Shown here: positions 1-9,221 of the stretch, piece after piece
Numbering within the stretch: the stretch's first letter is position 1
Layout: the number at the start of each line of letters is the position of its first letter
Assembly (NCBI RefSeq): GCF_001705435.1
Contig: NZ_MDEN01000061.1
Location: 265,582 to 329,581, forward strand
Source of the DNA: Pseudomonas graminis
Lineage (GTDB): Bacteria > Pseudomonadota > Gammaproteobacteria > Pseudomonadales > Pseudomonadaceae
Direction: 5' to 3'
Length of the DNA stretch: 64,000 nt
Translations under genes and position numbers: made by a program
Notes under the pieces: model-generated
The model's database searches: none
Told to the model about the DNA's origin: nothing
Seen by the model: only the letters and a program-made list of their open reading frames with translations

Positions 1-149
1 GAACCCTCCCACGCCTCGGCGACCGGGCGTCTGCGTGCACCGCGTCTATCGCTTCCTCGATCCCCAGCCACGCCACTGCGTGACGGGTGACGCGCGATCG
101 AAGGTGCGGCTGTTACCACACTAATAAAATACACACCGTGGAACCTGAC
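1..149. other. Upstream region of ccoN
   Basis: This is the leader of the cbb3 operon, cut by the window edge. No convincing open frame and no TTGAT-N4-ATCAA type ANR/FNR box can be seen here, although cbb3 operons in Pseudomonas are often ANR-controlled. The control site may lie before the window, or this copy may not use ANR. Confidence 0.4.
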
Positions 150-1592
150 ATGAGCACAGCACCCAGTCCGACTGCTTATAACTACAAGGTCGTCCGCCAG
201 TTCGCCATCATGACGGTGGTCTGGGGCATCATCGGCATGGGCCTGGGCGTCTTCATCGCCTCCCAGTTGGTGTGGCCTGACCTGAATTTCGGTTTGCCGT
301 GGACCACATTCGGTCGACTTCGCCCCCTGCACACCAACCTGGTGATCTTCGCGTTCGGCGGCTGTGCACTGTTCGGCACCTCTTATTACGTGGTCCAGCG
401 AACCTGTCAGACGCGGCTGATTTCCGACGGACTGGCGGCCTTTCATTTCTGGGGCTGGCAGGCGGTGATCATCGGCGCCATCGTCAGCCTGCCGATGGGT
501 TACACCACCACCAAGGAATACGCCGAGCTCGAATGGCCGATTGCGATCCTGCTGACGGTTGTCTGGATCGCCTACGGCGCGGTGTTTTTCGGCACCATCG
601 TCAAACGCAAAACCAAACACATTTATGTCGCCAACTGGTTCTATGGCGCGTTCATTGTGGTCACGGCGATGCTGCACATCGTCAACCACATCTCGCTGCC
701 GGTGAGCCTCTTTAAATCCTATTCCGCCTATGCCGGCGCCACCGATGCCATGATCCAGTGGTGGTACGGGCACAACGCCGTCGGCTTTTTCCTCACCACC
801 GGCTTTCTCGGGATGATGTATTACTTCGTGCCGAAACAGGCCGAACGCCCGATCTATTCCTATCGCCTGTCCATCGTGCATTTCTGGGCGCTGATCACCC
901 TGTACATCTGGGCGGGCCCGCACCACCTGCACTACACCGCCCTGCCCGACTGGGCGCAATCACTGGGAATGGTGATGTCGATCATCCTGCTAGTGCCGAG
1001 CTGGGGCGGCATGATCAACGGCATGATGACCCTCTCGGGCGCATGGCATAAGTTGCGCACCGACCCGATTCTGCGCTTCCTCGTGCTGTCGCTGGCGTTC
1101 TACGGGATGTCGACGTTCGAGGGGCCGATGATGGCGATCAAGACCGTCAATGCGCTTTCTCACTACACCGACTGGACCATCGGCCACGTTCACTCGGGCG
1201 CGCTGGGCTGGGTGGCGATGATCACCATCGGCGCCGTCTACCACATGATCCCGAAACTCTATGGCCGTGCGCAGATGCACAGCGTCGCGCTGATCAACAC
1301 GCACTTCTGGCTCGCCACTGTCGGCACCGTCCTCTACATCGCCGCGATGTGGGTCAACGGCATCACCCAGGGGCTGATGTGGCGGGCGATCAACGATGAC
1401 GGCACCCTGACCTACTCGTTCGTCGAGGCCCTGCAGGCCAGTCATCCGGGGTATATCGTCCGCGCCTTGGGCGGTGCGATTTTCGCCAGCGGCATGCTGT
1501 TCATGGCCTACAACGTGTTCCGCACCATTCGCGCAGCGAACACGGAAGAAGCCGAAGCCGCCGCGCAGATTGCTGTCGTGGGGGCCCACTGA
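150..1592 (+). CDS. ccoN: cbb3-type cytochrome c oxidase subunit I (CcoN)
   Basis: This is the catalytic subunit of the high-affinity cbb3 terminal oxidase in the inner membrane. It reduces O2 to water and pumps protons. The 480-residue protein has about twelve hydrophobic segments and the expected histidines: RPLHTNLV near residue 61 (low-spin heme), WYGHNAV and GPHHLHY (CuB) and [10 protein letters not shown] (heme ligands). The start at 150 gives the family N-terminus [15 protein letters not shown]; the open frame extends 21 codons upstream but that extension does not resemble the family. The stop overlaps the ccoO start by one base (TGATG), indicating translational coupling. The context ccoNOQP-ccoGHIS matches the complete Pseudomonas operon. 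Confidence 0.97.
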   Translation: MSTAPSPTAYNYKVVRQFAIMTVVWGIIGMGLGVFIASQLVWPDLNFGLPWTTFGRLRPLHTNLVIFAFGGCALFGTSYYVVQRTCQTRLISDGLAAFHFWGWQAVIIGAIVSLPMGYTTTKEYAELEWPIAILLTVVWIAYGAVFFGTIVKRKTKHIYVANWFYGAFIVVTAMLHIVNHISLPVSLFKSYSAYAGATDAMIQWWYGHNAVGFFLTTGFLGMMYYFVPKQAERPIYSYRLSIVHFWALITLYIWAGPHHLHYTALPDWAQSLGMVMSIILLVPSWGGMINGMMTLSGAWHKLRTDPILRFLVLSLAFYGMSTFEGPMMAIKTVNALSHYTDWTIGHVHSGALGWVAMITIGAVYHMIPKLYGRAQMHSVALINTHFWLATVGTVLYIAAMWVNGITQGLMWRAINDDGTLTYSFVEALQASHPGYIVRALGGAIFASGMLFMAYNVFRTIRAANTEEAEAAAQIAVVGAH

Positions 1593-2203
1593 TGATCAAG
1601 CACGAAGCACTGGAAAAGAACATCGGCCTGTTGTCGATCTTCATGGTCATCGCGGTGGCGATCGGCGGGCTGACGCAGATCGTCCCGCTGTTCTTTCAGG
1701 ACGTCACCACCCTGCCCGTCGAGGGCATGAAGCCGCGCCCGGCGCTGGAGCTCGAAGGCCGCGACGTCTACATCGCCAACGGCTGCGTGGGTTGCCATTC
1801 GCAGATGATCCGGCCGTTCCGCGCCGAAACCGAGCGCTACGGGCATTACTCGGTGGCCGGTGAGAGCGTCTGGGATCACCCGTTTCTGTGGGGCTCCAAA
1901 CGCACCGGGCCGGACCTGGCGCGGGTCGGCGGTCGCTACTCGGATGACTGGCACCGCGCCCATTTAAACAACCCGCGGGACCTGGTGCCGGAGTCGATCA
2001 TGCCGGCCTACCCCTTCCTGGCGGACACCAAAATCGACGGCCAGCTGACCGGCAAGAAGATGGAAGTGCTGCGCAGCCTGGGCGTGCCGTACACCGATGC
2101 CGACATCGCCGGCGCGAGCGACGCGGTGAAGGGCAAGACCGAAATGGATGCGCTGGTGGCCTATCTCCAAGGCCTGGGCACCCTCATCAAGAGCAAACGG
2201 TGA
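1592..2203 (+). CDS. ccoO: cbb3 oxidase subunit II, monoheme cytochrome c (CcoO)
   Basis: This membrane-anchored c-type cytochrome passes electrons from CcoP to CcoN. It has 203 residues, an N-terminal membrane anchor at about residues 12-34 and one heme-c motif (CVGCH at residues 65-69) followed by SQMIRPF, which is typical of CcoO. It overlaps the ccoN stop by one base and is followed a few bases later by ccoQ, so it is cotranscribed. Length and motif order are normal. Confidence 0.97.
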   Translation: MIKHEALEKNIGLLSIFMVIAVAIGGLTQIVPLFFQDVTTLPVEGMKPRPALELEGRDVYIANGCVGCHSQMIRPFRAETERYGHYSVAGESVWDHPFLWGSKRTGPDLARVGGRYSDDWHRAHLNNPRDLVPESIMPAYPFLADTKIDGQLTGKKMEVLRSLGVPYTDADIAGASDAVKGKTEMDALVAYLQGLGTLIKSKR

Positions 2204-2208
2204 TCGCC

Positions 2209-2430
2209 ATGGACATGGGAACGATTCGAGGCCTGGGCACCGTTGTGGTGATGGTCGCCTTCATCGGTCTGGCGTTGTGGGTGTACAGCCCGCGGCGCAA
2301 GGCGGAATTCGACGATGCAACGCTGCTGCCGTTTGCCGATGACCCCGAGGCGATTGCGCAGGTCAGGCAGGCGCAGGACCAGAGCAAAGCGCACACACAC
2401 TCGAACGCCGAAAGGAGCCCGAAACCATGA
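2209..2430 (+). CDS. ccoQ: cbb3 oxidase small subunit CcoQ (FixQ)
   Basis: This small membrane protein stabilises the cbb3 complex. With the ATG at 2209 the product is 73 residues, starts [15 protein letters not shown] and has one membrane segment (about residues 9-25) followed by a short charged tail. A GTG at 2200 would add three residues, but the family N-terminus fits the ATG. It overlaps the start of ccoP by four bases (ATGA), so the two are translationally coupled. The tail is slightly longer than in many homologues and rich in Ala, Gln and His. Confidence 0.92.
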   Translation: MDMGTIRGLGTVVVMVAFIGLALWVYSPRRKAEFDDATLLPFADDPEAIAQVRQAQDQSKAHTHSNAERSPKP

Positions 2431-3407
2431 GCACCTTCTGGAGCCTTTACGTCACGGTGCTGACCCTGGGCACGATCTTAGCGATGGGCTGGCTGCTGAT
2501 CGCGACGCGCAAGGGCCAGCGCACCGACACCACCGATGAAACCGTCGGCCACGCCTTCGACGGCATCGAGGAGTACGACAACCCGCTGCCCAAGTGGTGG
2601 TTCTGGCTGTTCATCGGCACGATCATCTTCGCCTTGGGTTATCTCGCGTTTTACCCGGGCCTGGGCAACTGGAAGGGCCTGTTGCCGGGCTATGACTACG
2701 CCGACAACGACAAGAAAATCCCGTTTTCCGACGGTGCCACCGGCTGGACCGGCGTGCACGAATGGGAAAAGGAAATGGTCCGCTCGGAGGCGCGCTACGG
2801 GCCGATCTACGCCAGATTCGCAGCGATGCCCATTGAAGACGTGGCCAAGGACCCGCAGGCACTGAAGATGGGGGGACGCCTGTTCGCGTCGAATTGCTCG
2901 GTCTGCCACGGCTCCGACGCCAAGGGCGCCTACGGCTTCCCCAACCTGACCGACGCCGACTGGCGCTGGGGCGGTGATGCGCAGAGCATCAAAACCTCCA
3001 TCCTCAACGGCCGTCATGCGGTGATGCCGGCGTGGGGGGCGGTGATCGGCGATCAAGGCGTGCGCGACGTGTCGGCTTACGTGCTGACCCAACTGAACGG
3101 GCGCACACTGCCGGCTGATGCGAAAGCCGATCCGGTGGCAGGCGCGAAAATCTATGCCACTACTTGCGTTGCCTGCCACGGGCCGGAGGGCAAAGGCGTT
3201 GCCGCACTGGGTGCCCCGGACCTGACCCACCCCGGCGCGTTCATCTACGGCGCCAGCTTTGCGCAGCTGCAACAGACCATCCAGTATGGCCGCCAGGGGC
3301 AAATGCCAGCCCAGGCGTTGTTGCAGGGCAACGACCGGGTGCACTTGCTGGCGGCGTACGTTTACAGCCTTTCCCACGGTGAAGAACCGGCGGCAAAGCC
3401 CGAGTGA
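2427..3407 (+). CDS. ccoP: cbb3 oxidase subunit III, diheme cytochrome c (CcoP)
   Basis: This diheme c-type cytochrome is the electron entry point of the oxidase. The 326-residue protein has two N-terminal membrane segments (about 4-25 and 57-75), the FixP N-terminal signature around [11 protein letters not shown], and two heme-c motifs, CSVCH (about 157-161) and CVACH (about 247-251), in a periplasmic tandem cytochrome domain. It overlaps ccoQ and closes the structural half of the operon. A 56-base gap separates it from ccoG. Confidence 0.97.
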   Translation: MSTFWSLYVTVLTLGTILAMGWLLIATRKGQRTDTTDETVGHAFDGIEEYDNPLPKWWFWLFIGTIIFALGYLAFYPGLGNWKGLLPGYDYADNDKKIPFSDGATGWTGVHEWEKEMVRSEARYGPIYARFAAMPIEDVAKDPQALKMGGRLFASNCSVCHGSDAKGAYGFPNLTDADWRWGGDAQSIKTSILNGRHAVMPAWGAVIGDQGVRDVSAYVLTQLNGRTLPADAKADPVAGAKIYATTCVACHGPEGKGVAALGAPDLTHPGAFIYGASFAQLQQTIQYGRQGQMPAQALLQGNDRVHLLAAYVYSLSHGEEPAAKPE

Positions 3408-3463
3408 AGGATATCGCCGTCGCACACGCTGATGATTCGGCCCGAAGGGCGTAGGACGCTGCC

Positions 3464-4879
3464 ATGAGCAATCAGATTCCGCTGCACAACGTCACGCCGC
3501 CGACTGAAAAGGACGGCGACACCGTTGACCTGTATGCCTCGCGGGAGAAGATCTACACCCGCGCGTTCACCGGGGTGTTCCGCACGCTGCGCATGGGTGG
3601 CGGCGCGGTGTTGTTCCTGCTGTATTTCGGCACGGTCTGGCTCAACTGGGGCGCGCATCAGGCGGTGTGGTGGAACCTGCCGGAGCGCAAGTTCTACATC
3701 TTCGGCGCGACGTTCTGGCCGCAGGATTTCATTCTGCTGTCGGGCATCCTGATCGTCAGCGCGTTCGGGCTGTTCTTCATTACCGTGTTCGCCGGGCGCG
3801 TCTGGTGCGGTTACACCTGCCCGCAAAGCGTGTGGACGTGGGTGTTCATGTGGTGCGAAAAGGTCACCGAAGGCGACCGCCATCAGCGCATCAAACTCGA
3901 CAAGGCGCCCATGGACGCCAACAAGTTCGCGCGCAAGTTCGCCAAGCACAGCCTCTGGCTGCTGATCGGGTTGGTCACCGGTCTGACTTTCGTCGGCTAC
4001 TTCTCGCCCATCCGCGAACTGCTGGTGGATTTCTTCACCGGCCAGGCCGATGGCTGGTCGTATTTCTGGGTCGGTTTCTTCACCCTCGCCACCTATGTCA
4101 ACGCCGGCTGGCTGCGGGAACAGGTGTGCATTCATATGTGCCCCTACGCGCGCTTTCAGAGCGTGATGTTCGACAAGGACACACTGATCGTTTCTTACGA
4201 CCCACGGCGCGGCGAGGCACGGGGTGCGCGCAAGAAGGAAACGGATTACAAGGCTGAAGGTCTCGGCGACTGCATCGATTGCACGATGTGCGTGCAGGTC
4301 TGCCCCACCGGCATCGACATCCGCGACGGCTTGCAGATCGAATGCATCGGTTGCGCGGCGTGCATCGATGCCTGCGATTCGATCATGGACAAGATGGACT
4401 ACCCGCGCGGCTTGATCAGTTACACCACCGAACACAACCTTTCCGGTCAGGTAACCCATACACTGCGGCCGCGGTTGATCGGCTATGGCCTGGTGTTGCT
4501 GGTGATGATCGGCGGGCTCACCGCTGCGTTTCTCACCCGCTCGCTGGTCGGTCTGGACGTCAGCAAGGACCGCATGCTGTACCGGGAAAACGCTGACGGC
4601 CGGATCGAAAACGTCTACAGCCTGAAAATCATGAACAAGGACCAGCTCGACCACACCTATGTGCTCGACGCCACAGGATTGCCGGACCTGAAGCTGCAAG
4701 GCCGTCGCGAGATCAAGGTGCCGGCGGGCGAGATCATCAGCCTGCCGGTGGAGCTGTCGGTCGCGCCCCAGCAACTGCCGTCGAGCAGCAACGAGGTCAG
4801 TTTCATCCTCAGGGACGTCGAGCAGAGCGGCACCGAAGTCCACGCCAAGAGCCGTTTCCTCGGCCCGCCCATTCGCTGA
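3464..4879 (+). CDS. ccoG: cbb3 oxidase assembly ferredoxin-like protein CcoG (FixG/RdxA family)
   Basis: This is a polytopic membrane iron-sulfur protein needed for cbb3 maturation; the family is linked to reduction of copper during assembly. The 471-residue protein has membrane segments in the N-terminal third, the conserved WCGYTCPQSVWTW and CPYARFQSVM boxes, and a ferredoxin region at about 265-305 with two Cys clusters (CIDCTMCVQVCP and CIGCAACIDAC) for two 4Fe-4S centres. The C-terminal periplasmic domain is Ig-like. It lies between ccoP and fixH, as is usual. Confidence 0.96.
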   Translation: MSNQIPLHNVTPPTEKDGDTVDLYASREKIYTRAFTGVFRTLRMGGGAVLFLLYFGTVWLNWGAHQAVWWNLPERKFYIFGATFWPQDFILLSGILIVSAFGLFFITVFAGRVWCGYTCPQSVWTWVFMWCEKVTEGDRHQRIKLDKAPMDANKFARKFAKHSLWLLIGLVTGLTFVGYFSPIRELLVDFFTGQADGWSYFWVGFFTLATYVNAGWLREQVCIHMCPYARFQSVMFDKDTLIVSYDPRRGEARGARKKETDYKAEGLGDCIDCTMCVQVCPTGIDIRDGLQIECIGCAACIDACDSIMDKMDYPRGLISYTTEHNLSGQVTHTLRPRLIGYGLVLLVMIGGLTAAFLTRSLVGLDVSKDRMLYRENADGRIENVYSLKIMNKDQLDHTYVLDATGLPDLKLQGRREIKVPAGEIISLPVELSVAPQQLPSSSNEVSFILRDVEQSGTEVHAKSRFLGPPIR

Positions 4880-4891
4880 GAGAGGTCGGAA

Positions 4892-5425
4892 ATGACCCCA
4901 GTCACCGCAGCACGTCCCTGGCACCGGCATCTATGGCCGTGGATCATCATCGGCATTCTGGCCTGCTCGGTGGCGTTGACCCTGGCCATGGTCACCATCG
5001 CCGTCACCCACCCGGACAACCTGGTCACCGACAACTATTACGAGACCGGCAAAGGCATCAATCGCTCACTCGATCGCGAGTTGCTGGGTCAGTCCCTCAA
5101 CCTGCACGCCCGCGTGGCTCTCGACGAGCTGACCGGCGAAGTGGATGTGCAACTGAGCGGCACCAGCCAGCCGGAAACCCTGGTCCTGAACCTGATCTCC
5201 CCAACCCAGCCGGACAAAGACCGCAAAGTGGTGCTGGCGCGCACGCCGTCGCAGCCGGGGCGCTACGTCGGGCAGCTGGCCGACAGGGTCGAAGGCCGGC
5301 GTTTCGTCGAATTGCTGGGAGTGGAGAACGCCCAGACCTGGCGCCTGTTCGAAGAAGAACGGATCGTTCCCGGGCAGCCACTGACCCTGGGCGACGAGCC
5401 GCTTCAGGGCGCTGGCGGGCATTGA
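4892..5425 (+). CDS. fixH: FixH/CcoH family cbb3 assembly protein
   Basis: This small single-span inner-membrane protein takes part in cbb3 assembly with the copper ATPase CcoI. It has 177 residues, one membrane segment at about 13-35 and the family hallmark DNYYETGKGIN just after it. The remainder is a periplasmic beta-rich domain. It starts 12 bases after ccoG, and ccoI begins two bases after its stop, so it is part of the assembly operon. Confidence 0.93.
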   Translation: MTPVTAARPWHRHLWPWIIIGILACSVALTLAMVTIAVTHPDNLVTDNYYETGKGINRSLDRELLGQSLNLHARVALDELTGEVDVQLSGTSQPETLVLNLISPTQPDKDRKVVLARTPSQPGRYVGQLADRVEGRRFVELLGVENAQTWRLFEEERIVPGQPLTLGDEPLQGAGGH

Positions 5426-5426
5426 C

Positions 5427-7910
5427 GTGAAAGCGACTGAGGGAATTACCCTGCGGCCTTGCTACCACTGCACGCTACCGGTCCCGCCGGGCGGGCGCTT
5501 CGTCGCTTCGGTGCTGGGTGAGGCGCGGGAATTCTGCTGCCCCGGCTGTCAGGCCGTGGCCCACGCCATCGTTGCCGGCGACCTGGAAAGCTACTACCTG
5601 CATCGCAGCGAAGCGTCGGTCAATCCGCAGGTGTTGCCCTCGCCGTCAGCCGATGAACAGGCCCTCTTTGATCGTCCCGACGTGCAAGCGCCCTTTGTCC
5701 GCCATGACACCCCCTCTGGCGATGTCGCCGGCGATGTGGCTGAAACGACGCTGATGATCGAAGGCATCACCTGCGCGGCGTGCGGCTGGCTGATCGAGCG
5801 GCATCTGCGCATGTTGCCCGCCGTGGTCGAAGCGCGGCTCAACCTGTCCAATCACCGCTTGCACCTGCGCTGGCATGACCAGCCATTACCCTTGAGCGAG
5901 GTCCTGTCCGAGCTGCGCGGCATCGGTTACGCCGCTCACCCTTATCAGGCGGATGCAGCCACCGAGCGCCTGGCCCTGGAAAACCGTCGCAGCCTGCGTC
6001 AACTGGGCGTCGCCGGGCTGCTGTGGTTTCAGGCGATGATGGCGACCATGGCGACCTGGCCCGAATTCAACATCGACCTCAGCCCGGAAATGCACACAAT
6101 CCTGCGTTGGGTGGCGATGTTTCTGACGACGCCCATCGTGTTCTACAGCTGCGCGCCGTTCTTCAAAGGGGCGCTGCGCGACCTGCACGCCCGCCATCTG
6201 ACCATGGACGTTTCGGTGTCGCTGGCGATTGGCGCGGCGTACGTTGCGGGCCTCTGGACGGCGGTCACCGGGGTCGGCGAATTGTATTTCGACGCGGTCG
6301 GCATGTTCGCGCTGTTCCTGCTTAGCGGCCGCTACCTCGAACGCCGCGCCCGGGAACGCACCCGCTTAGCGACCGAGCAACTGGTCAATCTGCTGCCGGC
6401 CTCCTGCCTGCGACTGGATGCGGACGGTCAGACCGAGCGTGTCCTGACTGATCAGTTGCGTGTGCACGATCACGTGCTGGTGCACCCCGGCGCAATGTTG
6501 CCGGCGGACGGCCGAATCATCGCGGGTCGCTCGAGCATCGACGAATCGCTGCTCACCGGGGAGTACCTGCCTCAGCCGCGCCAGGTGGGAGACGCCGTTA
6601 CCGCCGGCACCGCCAATAGTGAAAGCGTGCTCACTGTGGAAGTGCTCGCGTTGGGCGCTGACACCCGGCTCTCCGCCGTCGTCCGACTGCTGGACCGCGC
6701 ACAATCGGAGAAGCCGCCCCTGGCGCAGATGGCGGACCGCGCGGCGCAGTGGTTTTTGCTGATTTCGCTGGTGCTGGCGGCGTGTGTCGGTGTGGTCTGG
6801 TGGCAGCTCGATGCCGGCCGCGCATTCTGGATCGTGCTGGCGATGCTGGTCGCCACTTGCCCGTGCGCCTTGTCGCTGGCGACCCCGACCGCGCTGACCG
6901 CCGCCACCGGCACGCTGCACAGGCTCGGGCTGCTGCTGACCCGAGGCCATGTGCTGGAGGGGCTGAACCGGATCGATACGGTGATCTTCGACAAGACCGG
7001 CACGCTGACCGAAGGGCGCCTGACGTTGAGGGCGGTTCGCAGCCTTGGCGCCCTGAGCAGTGACGACTGTTTGAGCCTGGCAGCGGCGCTGGAAAGTCGG
7101 TCTGAACACCCGATTGCCCGGGCGTTCGGCAAAACGCCGCTGACCGCTGAACGGGTGGTCGCGACGCCGGGCCTGGGCCTGGAAGGCGAGGTCAACGGGC
7201 GCCTCTTGCGCATCGGTCAGCCCGGGTTTGTCTGCGCCTTGAGTGGCGTCGCCGTGCCCTCCATGCCGGAGGAGCCCGGTCAGTGGTTGCTGCTGGGGGA
7301 TGACACCCAAGCCCTCGCCTGGCTGGTGCTGGATGATCGGCTGCGGGACGACGCCGCAGGGTTGGTCACCGCGTGCAAACAGCGCGGCTGGCAGACGTTG
7401 TTGTTGTCCGGCGACAGTTCGCCCATGGTGTCCATTGTCGCGACTCAGTTGCAGATCGATGACGCCCGGGGCAGCCTGCGGCCGGATGACAAACTCGCCA
7501 TTCTGCAAGGGCTGCGCGCCGAGGGCCGGACCCTTCTGGTGATCGGCGACGGGGTCAATGATGTGCCGATGCTGGCGGCGGCCGACATCAGCATCGCCAT
7601 GGGCTCGGCCACCGATCTGGCCAAGACCAGCGCCGATGCGGTGCTGCTGTCGAATCGTCTGCACGTGTTGGTCGATGCGTTTGGCCTCGCTCGGCGCACG
7701 CGGCGGATCATTCTGGAAAACCTGGCGTGGGCCGGGTTGTACAACGGGCTGGTGCTGCCCTTCGCGGCGCTGGGCTGGGTGACGCCGTTGTGGGCGGCGG
7801 CGGGAATGTCGGTGAGTTCGCTGGTGGTGGTGTTGAATGCGTTACGTCTGACGCGGATGAAGCCGATTTCTGCAGAATCCATGGCTGCCCGTCAGACGGT
7901 GACCCCATGA
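5427..7910 (+). CDS. ccoI: Copper-translocating P-type ATPase CcoI (FixI)
   Basis: This P1B-type ATPase exports copper to the periplasmic side for CuB of the cbb3 oxidase. The 827-residue protein begins with a Cys-rich putative metal-binding region (CYHC near 12, FCCPGC near 36), then a heavy-metal domain with GITCAACGW near 113, a TGEYL actuator motif, the metal channel CPC near 477, the phosphorylation site DKTGTLTEG at about 522 and GDGVNDVPML at about 707. The GTG start at 5427 is chosen because it keeps the N-terminal CYHCTLPVP motif and sits directly after fixH. All catalytic motifs are intact. Confidence 0.96.
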   Translation: MKATEGITLRPCYHCTLPVPPGGRFVASVLGEAREFCCPGCQAVAHAIVAGDLESYYLHRSEASVNPQVLPSPSADEQALFDRPDVQAPFVRHDTPSGDVAGDVAETTLMIEGITCAACGWLIERHLRMLPAVVEARLNLSNHRLHLRWHDQPLPLSEVLSELRGIGYAAHPYQADAATERLALENRRSLRQLGVAGLLWFQAMMATMATWPEFNIDLSPEMHTILRWVAMFLTTPIVFYSCAPFFKGALRDLHARHLTMDVSVSLAIGAAYVAGLWTAVTGVGELYFDAVGMFALFLLSGRYLERRARERTRLATEQLVNLLPASCLRLDADGQTERVLTDQLRVHDHVLVHPGAMLPADGRIIAGRSSIDESLLTGEYLPQPRQVGDAVTAGTANSESVLTVEVLALGADTRLSAVVRLLDRAQSEKPPLAQMADRAAQWFLLISLVLAACVGVVWWQLDAGRAFWIVLAMLVATCPCALSLATPTALTAATGTLHRLGLLLTRGHVLEGLNRIDTVIFDKTGTLTEGRLTLRAVRSLGALSSDDCLSLAAALESRSEHPIARAFGKTPLTAERVVATPGLGLEGEVNGRLLRIGQPGFVCALSGVAVPSMPEEPGQWLLLGDDTQALAWLVLDDRLRDDAAGLVTACKQRGWQTLLLSGDSSPMVSIVATQLQIDDARGSLRPDDKLAILQGLRAEGRTLLVIGDGVNDVPMLAAADISIAMGSATDLAKTSADAVLLSNRLHVLVDAFGLARRTRRIILENLAWAGLYNGLVLPFAALGWVTPLWAAAGMSVSSLVVVLNALRLTRMKPISAESMAARQTVTP

Positions 7911-7935
7911 ACCCACGCCCCGATTCGGAGGCCCG

Positions 7936-8151
7936 ATGCCTGCGCTCTACATCATGATTCCGGTGGCGCTGCTGATTGTGGCGGTGGCCATTTATATTTT
8001 TTTCTGGGCGGTGGACAGCGGTCAGTACGACGACCTCGACGGCCCGGCCCACAGCATTCTGTTCGACGATCAGGATCCAGGGCACAAGGCTGGGGTGGAT
8101 GAAGCGTCGGGGAAAGAGACATCGGCCGTCAAGAAGGATTCAGCCACATGA
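7936..8151 (+). CDS. ccoS: cbb3 oxidase maturation protein CcoS
   Basis: This is a 71-residue single-span protein required for insertion of the heme and copper centres into CcoN. It has a hydrophobic stretch at about 5-27 (MPALYIMIPVALL onward), then the family motif FFWAVDSGQYDDLD and a short hydrophilic tail. It lies 25 bases after ccoI. The C-terminal Lys/Ser/Thr-rich tail is variable in the family. Confidence 0.93.
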   Translation: MPALYIMIPVALLIVAVAIYIFFWAVDSGQYDDLDGPAHSILFDDQDPGHKAGVDEASGKETSAVKKDSAT

Positions 8152-8154
8152 ACC

Positions 8155-8350
8155 CGGTCCCTGTGGCAGTGAGCTTACTCACGAAGGCCGACAATCGACC
8201 GCTGCATATCCGTCGGATGTACCGGCCTCTTCGCGAGCAAGCTCGCTCCCACAGTCCATGCGTTGGCAGATATATCTGCGATGCCGTCAGGCTTGATGCA
8301 TTTTCATGTGGGACGACCGGGGTAACGCTCCACCTTGCTCCCGAAGGCGT
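8155..8350. repeat. REP cluster between ccoS and the TauE/SafE-like gene
   Basis: Three Pseudomonas REP-like palindromes lie here. One is around 8165-8190 (GTGAGCTTACTCACGAAGG). One is around 8229-8256 (CGCGAGCAAGCTCGCTCCC), in the opposite sense. A longer variant at 8309-8350 carries GACCGGGGT...CTCCACCTTGCTC. The third is nearly the reverse complement of an element at 40427-40470. The open frames crossing this region are low-complexity shadows. Confidence 0.8.
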
Positions 8351-8385
8351 ATCAACCGTCAACGCGAGATTCTCGGGTCGAAACC

Positions 8386-9132
8386 ATGCATGACCTCTTC
8401 CCCCAACTCCTCTCCGCCCTCGTGCTGGGCCTGCTCGGCGGCGGTCATTGCCTGGGCATGTGCGGCGGTCTGATGGGCGCGCTCACCTTTGCCATCCCCC
8501 CGGAGCAACGCGGAAGACGCCTGCGCCTGCTGGTGGCCTACAACGTCGGACGTGTTTTCAGCTATGCCTGCGCGGGATTGCTCACAGGCATGCTCGGCTG
8601 GGCCGTCGCCAACAGCCCGGGGGCGATTCTGTTGCGGGTGATCGCGGGGCTGCTGATGATCACGATGGGCCTGTACCTGGCCGGATGGTGGAGCGGCCTG
8701 ACCCGCATCGAAGGCCTGGGCCGCTGGATTTGGCGTTACCTGCAACCGCTGGCCCGCCGCCTGATGCCGGTGTCGACGACACCCCGGGCTTTACTGATGG
8801 GCGCGGTGTGGGGCTGGCTGCCATGCGGGCTGGTTTACAGCACGTTGCTGTGGTCGGCCAGCCAGGGCAATGCGCTGCACAGCGCATTGTTGATGCTCGC
8901 GTTCGGCGTCGGCACCTGGCCGGTGCTGCTCGCCACGGGCCTGGCCGCCGAGCGCATCACCGCCCTGCTCCGTCGGCGCAGCGTGCGCGTGGCTGGCGGA
9001 GTGCTGGTGATTCTGTTCGGCCTGTGGACACTCCCCGGCCCCCATCAACAGTGGCTCATGGGTCACACGCATCACACGATGAATCACGACATGCATCCCG
9101 CCATGGATCATGCAGGCATGGGCCACGAGTAA
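8386..9132 (+). CDS. Sulfite exporter TauE/SafE-type membrane protein with His/Met-rich tail
   Basis: This is a 248-residue polytopic membrane protein of the TauE/SafE (DsbD_2/UreH-like) class, with a Cys-containing LGGGHCLGMCGGLMGAL near residue 20 and a second WGWLPCGLVYS near 145. The last 24 residues contain seven histidines and five methionines, the composition of a copper- or other metal-binding tail. It sits between ccoS and hemN, as in other pseudomonads, which makes a metal-handling role in cbb3 biogenesis plausible. That role is inference; the family is functionally mixed. The ATG at 8386 is chosen over an upstream in-frame start that lies inside REP DNA. Confidence 0.85.
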   Translation: MHDLFPQLLSALVLGLLGGGHCLGMCGGLMGALTFAIPPEQRGRRLRLLVAYNVGRVFSYACAGLLTGMLGWAVANSPGAILLRVIAGLLMITMGLYLAGWWSGLTRIEGLGRWIWRYLQPLARRLMPVSTTPRALLMGAVWGWLPCGLVYSTLLWSASQGNALHSALLMLAFGVGTWPVLLATGLAAERITALLRRRSVRVAGGVLVILFGLWTLPGPHQQWLMGHTHHTMNHDMHPAMDHAGMGHE

Positions 9133-9147
9133 CCCAGCCCCCATCCG

Positions 9148-9161
9148 TTGACCCAGATCAA
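9148..9161 (+). promoter_or_regulatory. ANR/FNR box upstream of hemN
   Basis: TTGACCCAGATCAA matches the FNR/ANR consensus TTGAT-N4-ATCAA at nine of ten specified bases. A -10-like TACACT lies at 9183-9188, so transcription would start near 9196 with the box centred about -41.5. That is the geometry of a class II activated promoter. anr itself lies downstream at 10753. Confidence 0.82.
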
Positions 9162-9221
9162 TGCCCTCACCGGCGGCTTCCCTACACTTCCCGCACCGCC
9201 ATCCTTATCGGGAACGCCCCC

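Noticed and set aside
3362..4930. 522-codon minus-strand open frame antisense to ccoG
   Set aside because: High-GC antisense shadow: it has no domain-like pattern and is rich in Arg, His and Gln, while the plus strand encodes an unmistakable CcoG.
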